NCBI GenBank assembly: GCA_965220385.1 | Contig: OZ244825.1 | Coordinates: 5,208,001 to 5,272,000 of the forward strand | DNA: 64,000 bases | Source of the DNA: PCPOR2b sp965220385 | GTDB lineage: Bacteria > Poribacteria > WGA-4E > PCPOR2b | Direction of reading: 5' to 3' | Shown: positions 52,378 to 60,578 of the stretch, one piece after another | Layout: every line of letters starts with the position of its first letter | How positions within the stretch are numbered: the stretch's first letter is position 1 | Translations under genes and position numbers: made by a program | Notes under the pieces: generated by a model | Told to the model about the DNA's origin: nothing | Database searches by the model: none | Seen by the model: only the letters and a program-made list of their open reading frames with translations

Positions 52378-53259
52378 ATGTATAATCTTAACGGAAAGGT
52401 TGCCCTAGTAACCGGTGCAGGCGGTGAACACGGCATTGGTCGTGCGATCGCCACACGGCTCGCTAAGGAGGGTGCGGATGTCGTTGTGAGTGACGTTGTC
52501 AGCAATCCCTACCCCCCTTTTCCCCCCGCTGGCGGGGGGAATAAGGGGGGGACAAGCGGTTGGGAGGGTGCCCCTTCTGTCGTCCGTGAAATTGAGGCGT
52601 TAGGACGACAGGCAATGGCTATCTTAGCAGATGTATCTGACGCCGATCAGGTGGACGCGCTGGTGGGTGAAGGCGTTGAGCGGTTCGGTCGTATCGACAT
52701 CTTCGTGTGCAACGCCGGCTCACGTCCGGGTCCTGACCGCGTGCCGGTAATTGAACTGGAAGAAGATGCGTGGGATGATGTGCACAATATCAACCTCAAA
52801 GGGACCTTTCTCTGTTGCAGAGCGGTCGCTCGACATATGATAAACCGCGGTGGGCGTGGAAAAATCATTACCATGTCTTCCGTTGTGGGCAGACAGGGTT
52901 CAGCACGTCACGCAGCGTATGCCGCCTCTAAATTTGGAGTGATCGGCTTCACCCAAGCCTTGGCGCAAGAACTGGCACCTCACCATATTAATGTGAACAC
53001 CATCTGTCCCGGCGTTATTGATACCGAGCGAGTGAGTTACATAGCGGCTGCCATGTCCTCTGAAAACATCTCCGGTGAAGAGTGGCGGACAAGTGGACGA
53101 CATGCTGAAGCGATGAAACAACGCAATTCGGAGGTGCCCATCGGGCGGGTTGGCGTAGGCGAAGATGTGGCAAACACGACGGCTTTCCTCGCGTCGTCCG
53201 AATCCGACTACCTCACAGGTCTCGCTATCAACGTCGCCGGTGGTTTAGCGATGGATTAA
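52378..53259 (+). CDS. Short-chain dehydrogenase/reductase with in-frame hairpin insertion, copy 1
   Basis: A 293-residue SDR. TGAGGEHGIG (12-21, slightly longer than TGxxxGIG), CNAG (111-114), Ser157/158, Tyr171 and Lys175 (YAASKFGVIG), and YLTGLAINVAGG at the end. Residues 46-58 (PPFPPAGGGNKGG) come from a C/G-rich hairpin repeat at 52512-52550 and are absent from the paralogue 57 bp downstream, which is 10 residues shorter. The insertion sits after the second strand, in a loop, so the fold may survive. AGGAGGAGCTT precedes the ATG. It probably works with the adjacent dehydrogenase complex genes. Confidence 0.9.
   Translation: MYNLNGKVALVTGAGGEHGIGRAIATRLAKEGADVVVSDVVSNPYPPFPPAGGGNKGGTSGWEGAPSVVREIEALGRQAMAILADVSDADQVDALVGEGVERFGRIDIFVCNAGSRPGPDRVPVIELEEDAWDDVHNINLKGTFLCCRAVARHMINRGGRGKIITMSSVVGRQGSARHAAYAASKFGVIGFTQALAQELAPHHINVNTICPGVIDTERVSYIAAAMSSENISGEEWRTSGRHAEAMKQRNSEVPIGRVGVGEDVANTTAFLASSESDYLTGLAINVAGGLAMD
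52512..52550. repeat. C/G-rich hairpin repeat inside SDR gene
   Basis: Two C6 runs, then GC-TG-GC, then two G6 runs: outer stem C6/G6 (52512-52517, 52545-52550), inner stem CCCCCCGC/GCGGGGGG, with TTTT against AATAA between. The insertion lengthens the gene by 30 bases net relative to its paralogue and keeps frame. Confidence 0.75.
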
Positions 53260-53315
53260 CAACACAAATTAAGTTATTTTGAATCTCGATGAAATCGGGA
53301 CGAGGGAACATTAAT

Positions 53316-54167
53316 ATGTACAATCTTAACGGAAAAGTCGCCCTAATAACGGGTGCGGGCGGTGAACACGGCATTGGTCGTGCAATTGCGACACGGCTCG
53401 CCAAGGAGGGTGCCGATGTCATTGTCAGTGATATTGTCAGCAATCCTTATGCCCACATCTCAAGCAATTGGGAGGGTGCCCCTTCTGTTGTTCGTGAAAT
53501 TGAGGGGATGGGGCGACAGGCAGCGGCTATCTTAGCCGATGTATCTGATGCCGATCAGGTGGACACGCTGGTAGATGGAGGCGTTAACCGGTTCGGGCAA
53601 ATCGATATCTTCGTGTGCAACGCCGGTTCACGTCCGGGTCCCGATCGTGTGCCGGTGGTTGAACTGGAGGAAGCGGCATGGGATGACGTGCACAATATCA
53701 ACCTCAAAGGCACCTTTCTCTGCTGTAGAGCGGTTGCTCGACATATGATAGACCGCGGTGGCGGTGGAAAGATTATTACCATGTCCTCGGTATCGGGAAG
53801 ACAAGGCTCGGCACGTTTCGCAGCGTATGCCGCTTCCAAATTCGGAGTAATCGGTTTTACGCAAGCCTTGGCGCAAGAATTAGCACCACACCATATCAAC
53901 GTGAATGCCATCTGTCCCGGTGTTGTCGACACCGAGCGATGGAGCTACATCGCTGCCGCCCTGTCGTCAGAAGATATATCCGGCGAAGAGTGGCGGGCAA
54001 GTGGGCGGCACGATGAGGCGATGAGACAACGCGATTCGAGGGTTCCCTTGGGGCGGGTTGCCACAGGGGAAGATGTGGCAAGAACGGCGGCTTTTCTCGC
54101 TTCGTCTGAATCCGATTACCTAACGGGTCTCGCTATCAACGTCGCCGGTGGTTCAGCGATGAGTTGA
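53316..54167 (+). CDS. Short-chain dehydrogenase/reductase, copy 2
   Basis: A 283-residue paralogue of the preceding SDR, closely similar from MYNLNGKVAL to YLTGLAINVAGG. Motifs are unchanged: TGAGGEHGIG, CNAG, MSSVSGRQG, Tyr161 and Lys165 in YAASKFGVIG. The loop where copy 1 carries the hairpin is short here (NPYAHISSNWEGAPS). GAGGGAACATTAAT precedes the ATG. The E1alpha gene follows after 23 bp, so it is likely in the same operon. Confidence 0.92.
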   Translation: MYNLNGKVALITGAGGEHGIGRAIATRLAKEGADVIVSDIVSNPYAHISSNWEGAPSVVREIEGMGRQAAAILADVSDADQVDTLVDGGVNRFGQIDIFVCNAGSRPGPDRVPVVELEEAAWDDVHNINLKGTFLCCRAVARHMIDRGGGGKIITMSSVSGRQGSARFAAYAASKFGVIGFTQALAQELAPHHINVNAICPGVVDTERWSYIAAALSSEDISGEEWRASGRHDEAMRQRDSRVPLGRVATGEDVARTAAFLASSESDYLTGLAINVAGGSAMS

Positions 54168-54190
54168 TAATACAGATCAAGGAGAATTCT

Positions 54191-55171
54191 ATGGACATTC
54201 CAAGAGACAAATTACTTGAAATCTACGAGCGGATGGTCACCATCCGGAAATTCGAGGACAGAGTGCACGACGAATACGCCGCCGGGCGGATTCCGGGCTT
54301 TGTGCACCTATACGCAGGAGAGGAAGCAGTGGCAGTCGGTGTCTGCGCCCACCTATCCGATGCCGATAGCATCACCAGTACCCACCGTGGTCACGGTCAC
54401 TGCATTGCCAAAGGGGTCGGCGTCAATGAAATGATGGCTGAACTGTACGGACGCGCCACCGGTGCCTGCAAAGGTAAGGGCGGTTCCATGCACATTGCCG
54501 ATATTAACCGAGGTATGCTCGGTGCAAACGGTATTGTTGGCGGCGGCGTGCCGCTGGCTTGTGGGGCAGCGCTCACAGCGCAGGTACAGGGCACCGGAGC
54601 GGTTGCTGTCAGTTTCTTCGGCGATGGCGGTGCTAATGAGGGCACATTCCACGAGGGCTTGAACTTGGCAGCCATCTGGAAGCTCCCCGCCATATTCGTT
54701 GTGGAAAATAACCGGTACGCCCAATCCACCAGCGTGAAGTACGCGTCGGCAGGCGGCGACATCGCCGCACGTGCCCAATCCTACGGCATCCCCGGCGTTA
54801 CTGTCGATGGCTTGGACCTCTTCGACGTCTACGAGACAACAGGCGCAGCGATTGACAGGGCACGGGCGGGAGAAGGTCCTACACTGTTGGAATGCCAGAC
54901 CTACCGTTTTTATGGTCACTATGAAGGTGATACGCAAGGGTATCGATCAAGGGAAGAAATCGAGGAGTATCGGACCAAACATTGTGCGATCCAACGGTTC
55001 CGTGACCGTGTCACCGAACAAGGGTTGCTGGAAGCTGATGAACTGGATACTATCGATGCACAGGTCGCTGACGCGATTGAGGCATCTGTCGAGTTTGCTG
55101 CTAACAGCCCCTTCCCCGATGCGAGCGAGGTAACAACTGATGTTTATGTTAATTACGAGGAGGCGATATAA
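54191..55171 (+). CDS. acoA: Acetoin/pyruvate dehydrogenase E1 component, alpha subunit
   Basis: A 326-residue thiamine diphosphate enzyme subunit. It has FEDRVHDEYAAGRIPGFVHL, the TPP motif FFGDGGANEGTFHEGLNLAA with IFVVENNRYAQST, and GKGGSMHIADINRGMLGANG. The latter and the length match acetoin dehydrogenase E1alpha more than mitochondrial-type PDH. It decarboxylates a 2-oxo acid or cleaves acetoin with E1beta and E2. ATG at 54191 has AAGGAGAATTCT before it. The stop overlaps the next start by one base. Confidence 0.93.
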   Translation: MDIPRDKLLEIYERMVTIRKFEDRVHDEYAAGRIPGFVHLYAGEEAVAVGVCAHLSDADSITSTHRGHGHCIAKGVGVNEMMAELYGRATGACKGKGGSMHIADINRGMLGANGIVGGGVPLACGAALTAQVQGTGAVAVSFFGDGGANEGTFHEGLNLAAIWKLPAIFVVENNRYAQSTSVKYASAGGDIAARAQSYGIPGVTVDGLDLFDVYETTGAAIDRARAGEGPTLLECQTYRFYGHYEGDTQGYRSREEIEEYRTKHCAIQRFRDRVTEQGLLEADELDTIDAQVADAIEASVEFAANSPFPDASEVTTDVYVNYEEAI

Positions 55172-56193
55172 TGGGCGAAGAACGTACAATGAGCCTTGGG
55201 TTAGCTATCCGTGAGGCACTCCATCAGGAGATGGAACGCGACGCTTCAGTTATTATCATGGGCGAAGACATCGTTGGCGGTGCTGGGTCGGACGAGCCGG
55301 GTGCCGAAGATTCTTGGGGCGGACCGATGGGCATCACCCGTGGACTGGTAGGCAAGTTCGGTCACAATCGGGTACGTGACACGCCGATTAGCGAGGCAGG
55401 CTTCATTGGAGCAGCCGTCGGTGCCGCAGCAACAGGGCTGCGTCCCATCGCTGCGTTAATGTTCATTGACTTTTTTGGCATCCCAATGGATCAAATTTAC
55501 AATCAGGGAGCGAAACTGCGTTACATGTTCGGCGGTAAGGCGAAGGTGCCGATGGTCGTCCGTGCGCTGATTGGAGCGGGCGTGAACGCGGCAGCCCAAC
55601 ACTCTCAAAGCCTCTACTCCATCTTCACACACATCCCCGGCTTGAAGGTGGTCATCCCCACCACGCCCTACGACGCCAAGGGCTTGATGATCTCCGCCAT
55701 TCGGGACGACGATCCCGTGTTTTTCCTCGAACACAAGACGTTGTTAGGCGAAAAGGGACCTGTGCCTGAAGAACCATATACCGTCCCCTTGGGCGTGGCA
55801 GAGATTAGACGCGAAGGTGACGATGTAACCGTTGTTGCCATCGCGAAGATGGTCAACACAGCACTATCTGCTGCGGAGACGCTTGAAGCCGAGGGGGTCA
55901 GTGTTGAGGTCATTGATCCACGGACGCTCAGTCCGTTGGACGGCGGAACTATTCTGGATTCGGTGGAGAAAACGGGACGCCTCGTGATCGTCGATGAGGA
56001 CACCCCACGGTGCAGTCTCGCCACGGACATCGCAGCACTGGCAGCGGACGAGGCGTTCTATAGCCTTGAGGCACCAATCAAGCGCATCACCGCACCCCAC
56101 ACGCCTGTTCCCTTCAGCCCCACGCTGGAGAACGCCTATATCCCCTCGCAAGAACGGGTAGTGGCAGCGATTCAGGAGGTAGTGTCCGTATGA
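55171..56193 (+). CDS. acoB: Acetoin/pyruvate dehydrogenase E1 component, beta subunit
   Basis: A 340-residue transketolase-like subunit. Hallmarks: IIMGEDIVGGAGSDEPGAED, RVRDTPISEAGFIGAAVGAA, LMFIDFFGIPMDQIYNQGAK, HSQSLYSIFTHIPGLKVVIP and DDPVFFLEHKTLLGEKGPVP, with the C-terminal VEVIDPRTLSPLDGGTI. It completes the TPP site with E1alpha. Overlaps both neighbours by one to four bases (TAATG upstream, ATGA downstream), giving tight translational coupling of E1alpha, E1beta and E2. Confidence 0.94.
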   Translation: MGEERTMSLGLAIREALHQEMERDASVIIMGEDIVGGAGSDEPGAEDSWGGPMGITRGLVGKFGHNRVRDTPISEAGFIGAAVGAAATGLRPIAALMFIDFFGIPMDQIYNQGAKLRYMFGGKAKVPMVVRALIGAGVNAAAQHSQSLYSIFTHIPGLKVVIPTTPYDAKGLMISAIRDDDPVFFLEHKTLLGEKGPVPEEPYTVPLGVAEIRREGDDVTVVAIAKMVNTALSAAETLEAEGVSVEVIDPRTLSPLDGGTILDSVEKTGRLVIVDEDTPRCSLATDIAALAADEAFYSLEAPIKRITAPHTPVPFSPTLENAYIPSQERVVAAIQEVVSV

Positions 56194-57326
56194 CACCGAT
56201 TGTACTCCCCAAATCAGGTTTTAGCAGCGAGGCGTCAACGGTTATCGGTTGGAGTGTCGCGGAAGGAGACCGCGTTGAGGAAGGGCAGCTGCTGTGCGAG
56301 GTCGAGACCGAAAAAACAACCATTGAGATTACCGCACCCGCGTCGGGGCTCCTGCGCAAGATACTCATCCACGAGGGTGAGAAGCGACCCGTAGGTGTGA
56401 CAATGGGGTTTATCGGCGAAGCGGATGAGCCTATTCCTGAAGTTGAGGATACTCCACCCCCAACTCCTGAGGCAAAGCAGACTACGGCGGTTCCGAGTCC
56501 GTCTGTGCGTCCGCGTCGTGCAGCAACTGGTCGTGTGCGGGCATCTCCCGCCGCTCGCAAGCTCGCAGCCGAGCATGGAATTGACCTAACAGAGTTATCG
56601 GGCAGCGGTCCCGGCGGTGCGATAACAACCGGGGATGTGGAGCGTGTGGTCGAAGCCAGCCAAGCTGGATCGGATGTTGAATTGGTGCCGGTGAGCTCAA
56701 TGCGTCGTGCCATCGCTCGGATGACCCAAGAAAGTTTCCAAAGTGCGCCGCATTTCTACCTTACATTGGAGGCGGATGCAGCGTCACTCTCGGATGACCG
56801 TCCAGAGGGTATCTCGGTTACCCACTGTTTGGTCAAGGCAGCCGGACTCGCACTCCGTGAGTTCCCCCAGATGCGAGCGCAGATTGAGGGCGATGCGTTC
56901 GCTATCCCTCACGCCGTGAACGTTGGGCTAATTACCGCAGTAGACGACGGTCTGGTGGTGCCTGTGATACGCGATGCCGACCAGCGCTCCCTTGCCGAGA
57001 TTGCCGAGACCGTGCGTTCACTGGTCGATGGGGCGCGATCTGGAAAACTTTCGGCGGAAGATGCTTCGGGCGCGGGATTCAGCATTACGAACCTGGGTAT
57101 GTATGATATTGAGACCTTTCACGCCATTATCCACGCACCGGAAGCCGCAATTCTCGCCGTTGGAGCAATCGTGGAGAAGCCTGTGGTTAAAGATGGACAG
57201 GTAGTGCCCGGAGTGCGGATAGCGCTGACATTGTCATGCGACCATCGGGTCGTTGACGGCGTAATCGCTGCACAGTTTCTGGGGCGGCTGAAGCAACTGC
57301 TGGAAGATATATCGGCGTTGGAGTGA
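56190..57326 (+). CDS. Dihydrolipoamide acyltransferase (E2)
   Basis: A 378-residue E2. Lipoyl domain at 1-80 with lipoyl-Lys42 in CEVETEKTTIEI; a Pro/Glu/Arg-rich linker; peripheral-subunit-binding domain near 110-150 (ASPAARKLAAEHGIDLTELS, GSGPGGAITTGDVERV); catalytic domain with SCDHRVVDG (His352, Asp356). The linker is short, and the core ends VIAAQFLGRLKQLLEDI. It transfers the acyl group to CoA. No E3 (lipoamide dehydrogenase) gene is seen after it; that subunit must come from elsewhere. ATG overlaps the E1beta stop. Confidence 0.94.
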   Translation: MTPIVLPKSGFSSEASTVIGWSVAEGDRVEEGQLLCEVETEKTTIEITAPASGLLRKILIHEGEKRPVGVTMGFIGEADEPIPEVEDTPPPTPEAKQTTAVPSPSVRPRRAATGRVRASPAARKLAAEHGIDLTELSGSGPGGAITTGDVERVVEASQAGSDVELVPVSSMRRAIARMTQESFQSAPHFYLTLEADAASLSDDRPEGISVTHCLVKAAGLALREFPQMRAQIEGDAFAIPHAVNVGLITAVDDGLVVPVIRDADQRSLAEIAETVRSLVDGARSGKLSAEDASGAGFSITNLGMYDIETFHAIIHAPEAAILAVGAIVEKPVVKDGQVVPGVRIALTLSCDHRVVDGVIAAQFLGRLKQLLEDISALE

Positions 57327-57428
57327 TACGTGTTCGGGCCCTAAGAAAGCGTCAGGGCATTTAGCTCTTTTGTAGGAGGGATTTCCAAATCCCGACACTA
57401 AACAGCCCTAAAGAAGGTAGGAAGTGCA

Positions 57429-58331
57429 TTGACAGAATTAATAAGTCTGAAGACACTGGGTGAACAAAACGGAACCGATCGGCGGAAAGCGAGAATAGCA
57501 CTCGCACAAAACGATGACCCGGAGGCTTTGAAGGGACTGCTCAAGCAATACTGGACGTGGCACTTTGAGGAATCCTTAACGGAGGCCGCACGGCTACTGT
57601 TAGGGACAAATCTGGGTTGGGAGCAGATGCGCCCGCTCACAACGCCGCCAATTGGGGAAGTTATTTCGCCACTCGGTTATGCTCTCGACCACTCAGATCA
57701 AAGGGTTCGCGATGCCGCTTTTCAGGTATTGGAGGGCACGGTTGATATTCCGGCTGGGGAAGTGTTAATCGGCGAGGAGTTGGCCCCTCTCTGGGTAGAA
57801 GGATTCCAGATGGCTCGCTATCCAGTGACGAATGCACAGTACCTACAGTTCATTCAGGCGACAGGGCATCAATCCCCACCGTCTTGGGAGGACGAAACGT
57901 ATCCGGAAAAGAAGGGAGACCACCCAGTCGTAGAGGTAAGTTGTGAGGACGCAGAATCATATGCAGCGTGGACAGGCTCTCGATTGCCCGCCTTTGAGGA
58001 ATGGGAACGCGCTGTTCGCGGTGACGATGAACGTCTATTTCCGTGGGGAAATGAAATCGACAAACCGCGCTGCAATACCGTAGAACTCGGTGCGGGTGGC
58101 ACTACCCCTGTGGGTGCTTTCCCAGAGGGGATTAGCCCCTTCGGTTGTTATGATATGTTGGGGAACGTGTGGGAATGGACAAGCACATGGTACGACGAAG
58201 AGGAACCACACTTTCGCGTGGTCAAGGGAGGGGCGTGGTATTATAACCACGAATACAGCACCTGCATAAGTTACGATTTCTTCAGTAAGGAGTACACGGA
58301 ATTTGTGATTGGGTTTCGTACAGCTCGTTAA
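57429..58331 (+). CDS. FGE/SUMF1-domain protein with N-terminal helical extension
   Basis: A 300-residue protein. The first 105 residues are helical and HEAT-like (TDRRKARIALAQNDDPEALK, HSDQRVRDAAFQVLEG). From about 110 the FGE-type fold appears: VDIPAGEVLIGEE, FQMARYPVTNAQYLQFIQAT, HPVVEVSCEDAESYAAWTGS, RLPAFEEWERAVRGDDERLF, PWGNEID, FGCYDMLGNVWEWTSTWYDE, VVKGGAWY. Cys residues at CISYDFF and PRCNT do not match the FGE active pair clearly. Start is TTG at 57429, with AGGAAG before it. Function unknown; sulfatase activation is only one option. Confidence 0.78.
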   Translation: MTELISLKTLGEQNGTDRRKARIALAQNDDPEALKGLLKQYWTWHFEESLTEAARLLLGTNLGWEQMRPLTTPPIGEVISPLGYALDHSDQRVRDAAFQVLEGTVDIPAGEVLIGEELAPLWVEGFQMARYPVTNAQYLQFIQATGHQSPPSWEDETYPEKKGDHPVVEVSCEDAESYAAWTGSRLPAFEEWERAVRGDDERLFPWGNEIDKPRCNTVELGAGGTTPVGAFPEGISPFGCYDMLGNVWEWTSTWYDEEEPHFRVVKGGAWYYNHEYSTCISYDFFSKEYTEFVIGFRTAR

Positions 58332-58381
58332 GAGGTTGCCTAAGTCTATGGGAAGAATCAAGGAACCGACAAATCGACGCG

Positions 58382-59416
58382 CTATCCCTTCTCTACTCCA
58401 ACCGGTGTTTTTGATGCCGGAATCTGACGGACATAGTTGACGAGCGGTGCGCCCATCCCATCAAATTGGATTCTGATCTCATCCCCTGTTTCATAGGTTG
58501 GTCGGTTTGGGAAAGATAGCTTCATCGTCCCGAAGTAGTGCAGATGCACGTCGCCGGGGATCCGAAAGTGGGGATACTTGAAGTGATGGTCTTCGAGGTT
58601 GGCAAGCGTGTGGCTCATATGTGCTTCGCCCGTAAGCAGGTCGCCGGAATGATAAATCTCCTCCGACTCCCGCACGATTCGGCAACTGCCTCGAACATCG
58701 GTGAACAATTCATCGGTTACTAACTCAGGCCCAACAGCACAGACGCGCATTTTCGAGAGCGCGAGCCACAGATAATTCACACGTTCCATCGGATGGTCTG
58801 CCCACTCGTTGCCGATTGTAAAACCGAGCCGACAGGGAATCCCATCGTCGTCAATGATGTAGCAACCCACAATTTCCGGCTCCTCACCGCCGTCTTCTGA
58901 GAAGTCTGGAATATCCAAAAAGTCGTTGTGTCCCCGTAGGATTGTTCCATTTCCTTTATAGAACCATTCGGGCTGAATCCCACGCTGACCGGGTGCGGGT
59001 TTGCCATCCTTCAATCCCATCTCAAACATCTTCTCCGAATCTGTCTTCGTTCCCTCATCGGTGTCATCAATTGTGTGCATCTGGTCACGCGCTTCCATGC
59101 TGCCGAGATGCGTCAGCCCTGTCCCAGAAACTGTGCAGTGGGCTGGATCCGGATGGTCCAGTGGGGGCAAGATCCAGCCGCTTGTATCTCCCGGTCGTGC
59201 GGTTAGCAGCTGATTGTACAACACCCGATCTGCGGTCTCAGTAGGAGTCGAGGCAAGGTACGCATCAATAGTCTGCCCGTTTCTGCGAGCCTCGAGGAAA
59301 AGATTGTAGATCTGCGTCCACTCCGCATTGACGCTGGTCAAGTCAATAATGTGTCCGCCATCAATACAGCCGATCCGCCTCCCCTTTTCCGGCAACTGAA
59401 ACTGAATCAATCTCAT
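58382..59416 (-). CDS. AraD1-type FAH-family hydrolase
   Basis: A 344-residue FAH-fold protein. MRLIQFQLPEKGRRIGCIDG opens the domain; GDTSGWILPPLDHPDPAHCT, GNEWADHPMERVNYLWLALS, AVGPELVTDELFTDVRGSCR and HYFGTMKLSFPNRPTYETGD are like the GguC/AraD1 family of L-arabinonate/2-keto-3-deoxy acid enzymes. It probably dehydrates or cleaves a keto-deoxy sugar acid. It is convergent with the FGE gene (50 bp between stops). Confidence 0.85.
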   Translation of the reverse strand: MRLIQFQLPEKGRRIGCIDGGHIIDLTSVNAEWTQIYNLFLEARRNGQTIDAYLASTPTETADRVLYNQLLTARPGDTSGWILPPLDHPDPAHCTVSGTGLTHLGSMEARDQMHTIDDTDEGTKTDSEKMFEMGLKDGKPAPGQRGIQPEWFYKGNGTILRGHNDFLDIPDFSEDGGEEPEIVGCYIIDDDGIPCRLGFTIGNEWADHPMERVNYLWLALSKMRVCAVGPELVTDELFTDVRGSCRIVRESEEIYHSGDLLTGEAHMSHTLANLEDHHFKYPHFRIPGDVHLHYFGTMKLSFPNRPTYETGDEIRIQFDGMGAPLVNYVRQIPASKTPVGVEKG

Positions 59417-59420
59417 CTTC

Positions 59421-60284
59421 CTATCTCCTCTTAAGCTGCCCCCATGATGTTATCTGTTTCCCCTTTTGCTGGACAGACAAATCTTTGTCAGTAACCGTGA
59501 CTACAAAAATAACTTGATCTTGCAGTGGAGGGACCCCATCGTCGGTGACCGTGAGCGTAACGGTATAATTGCCGGGCTGCTGATAAACGTGCGTAACCAT
59601 CTCTTTCCGCTCAGCAGTAGAACCATCGCCAAAACGCCAAACGTAAGTGCTGATGCCGCTATCATCTTGTGAACCTGCGGCGTTTAACGAAACCGTTTCA
59701 CCCACGAAAACTTTCGACGGAAGGACTTCAATCACGGCGACAGGAGCTTCATTCACATCTGGCGGACCCGTGATTTGGCCGTTTGTTGTGATTACATCTA
59801 ACTGATTGGCTTCTGGGTCAGACAGAAGAACTGCTGTAAATTTGATAGCAGAAGGATTCGCTTCGACCACCGCAAAAGTAATGGTTGCGAGGGTGCCATC
59901 TCCATTGGATGCATCAGCCAAAGAGGTCGCTGCCAGTGTCACATCTTTATCGGTAATAATTGGTGGCACCACAAAGGCGCCCGCTGGCAAATAATCGGCA
60001 TTCTTTGCTTCCACAAGTGAAATCGTCTGCGGATCGAACTCTACAGTAACTTGATACGCGGCTACGTTTGCCCCGCTGCTGATGCTCACGTCCACGGAAA
60101 ATTCCTGTCCAACGGCTGGAGACTCCATCTCTCCCGGCTGGATGGACACCGTGGCTCGTGCAAAAACCGACGACGGTAGTGCCAAAAGAATCGTGATTAT
60201 ACAAATCGCTTTAAAGCTCAATGTAATCGGGGTTACAAGTTGCTCTGAATTCGGATTCCAGCGGGATTGTAAGGAGTTTTTCAT
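59421..60284 (-). CDS. Secreted cohesin-PKD protein with TWG-LK tail
   Basis: A 287-residue exported protein. Signal peptide AICIITILLALPSSVFARA near residues 26-44. Cohesin-type domain about 45-160 (PGEMESPAVGQEFSVDVSIS, FDPQTISLVEAKNADYLPAG, ATITFAVVEANPSAIKF). PKD-like domain about 185-265 (VIEVLPSKVFVGETVSLNAA; STYVWRFGDGSTAERKEMVT; HVYQQPGNYTVTLTVTDDG). It ends KGKQITSWGQLKRR, a motif found in the five propellers at 31-37 kb. ATG at 60284 has AAGAAGG nine bases ahead. No dockerin is seen. Cell-surface or matrix binding is inferred. Confidence 0.82.
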   Translation of the reverse strand: MKNSLQSRWNPNSEQLVTPITLSFKAICIITILLALPSSVFARATVSIQPGEMESPAVGQEFSVDVSISSGANVAAYQVTVEFDPQTISLVEAKNADYLPAGAFVVPPIITDKDVTLAATSLADASNGDGTLATITFAVVEANPSAIKFTAVLLSDPEANQLDVITTNGQITGPPDVNEAPVAVIEVLPSKVFVGETVSLNAAGSQDDSGISTYVWRFGDGSTAERKEMVTHVYQQPGNYTVTLTVTDDGVPPLQDQVIFVVTVTDKDLSVQQKGKQITSWGQLKRR

Positions 60285-60510
60285 GCGTTTCATCCTTCTT
60301 TGAGTACGCGGCCCAAATCTGCGTTTAGAGAGATGCCCGATCTGATCGGGGCAACTGAGAATCCGATTATAGCATACCCACCGATACAGTAGCAATACTA
60401 AAATCAGATTGAATCCCGAATCCATCACACCCGTTGTCGCGGATCTAGTCCTTCTTGAACGATGATTTCTACCGCAGGATTAGACCTCACTGCCCCCATA
60501 CAGATTAGCA

Positions 60511-60540
60511 TTGATAAAGTACAACTGTTTTTGATACAAT
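60511..60540 (+). promoter_or_regulatory. Sigma-70-like promoter for glycosylphosphotransferase
   Basis: TTGATA and TACAAT with an 18-base spacer, ending 38 bases before the ATG at 60579. Good match to the consensus at both boxes. Confidence 0.5.
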
Positions 60541-60578
60541 TCACCAATCTGAATTGATGAACAGGAATCTAACGTGAC

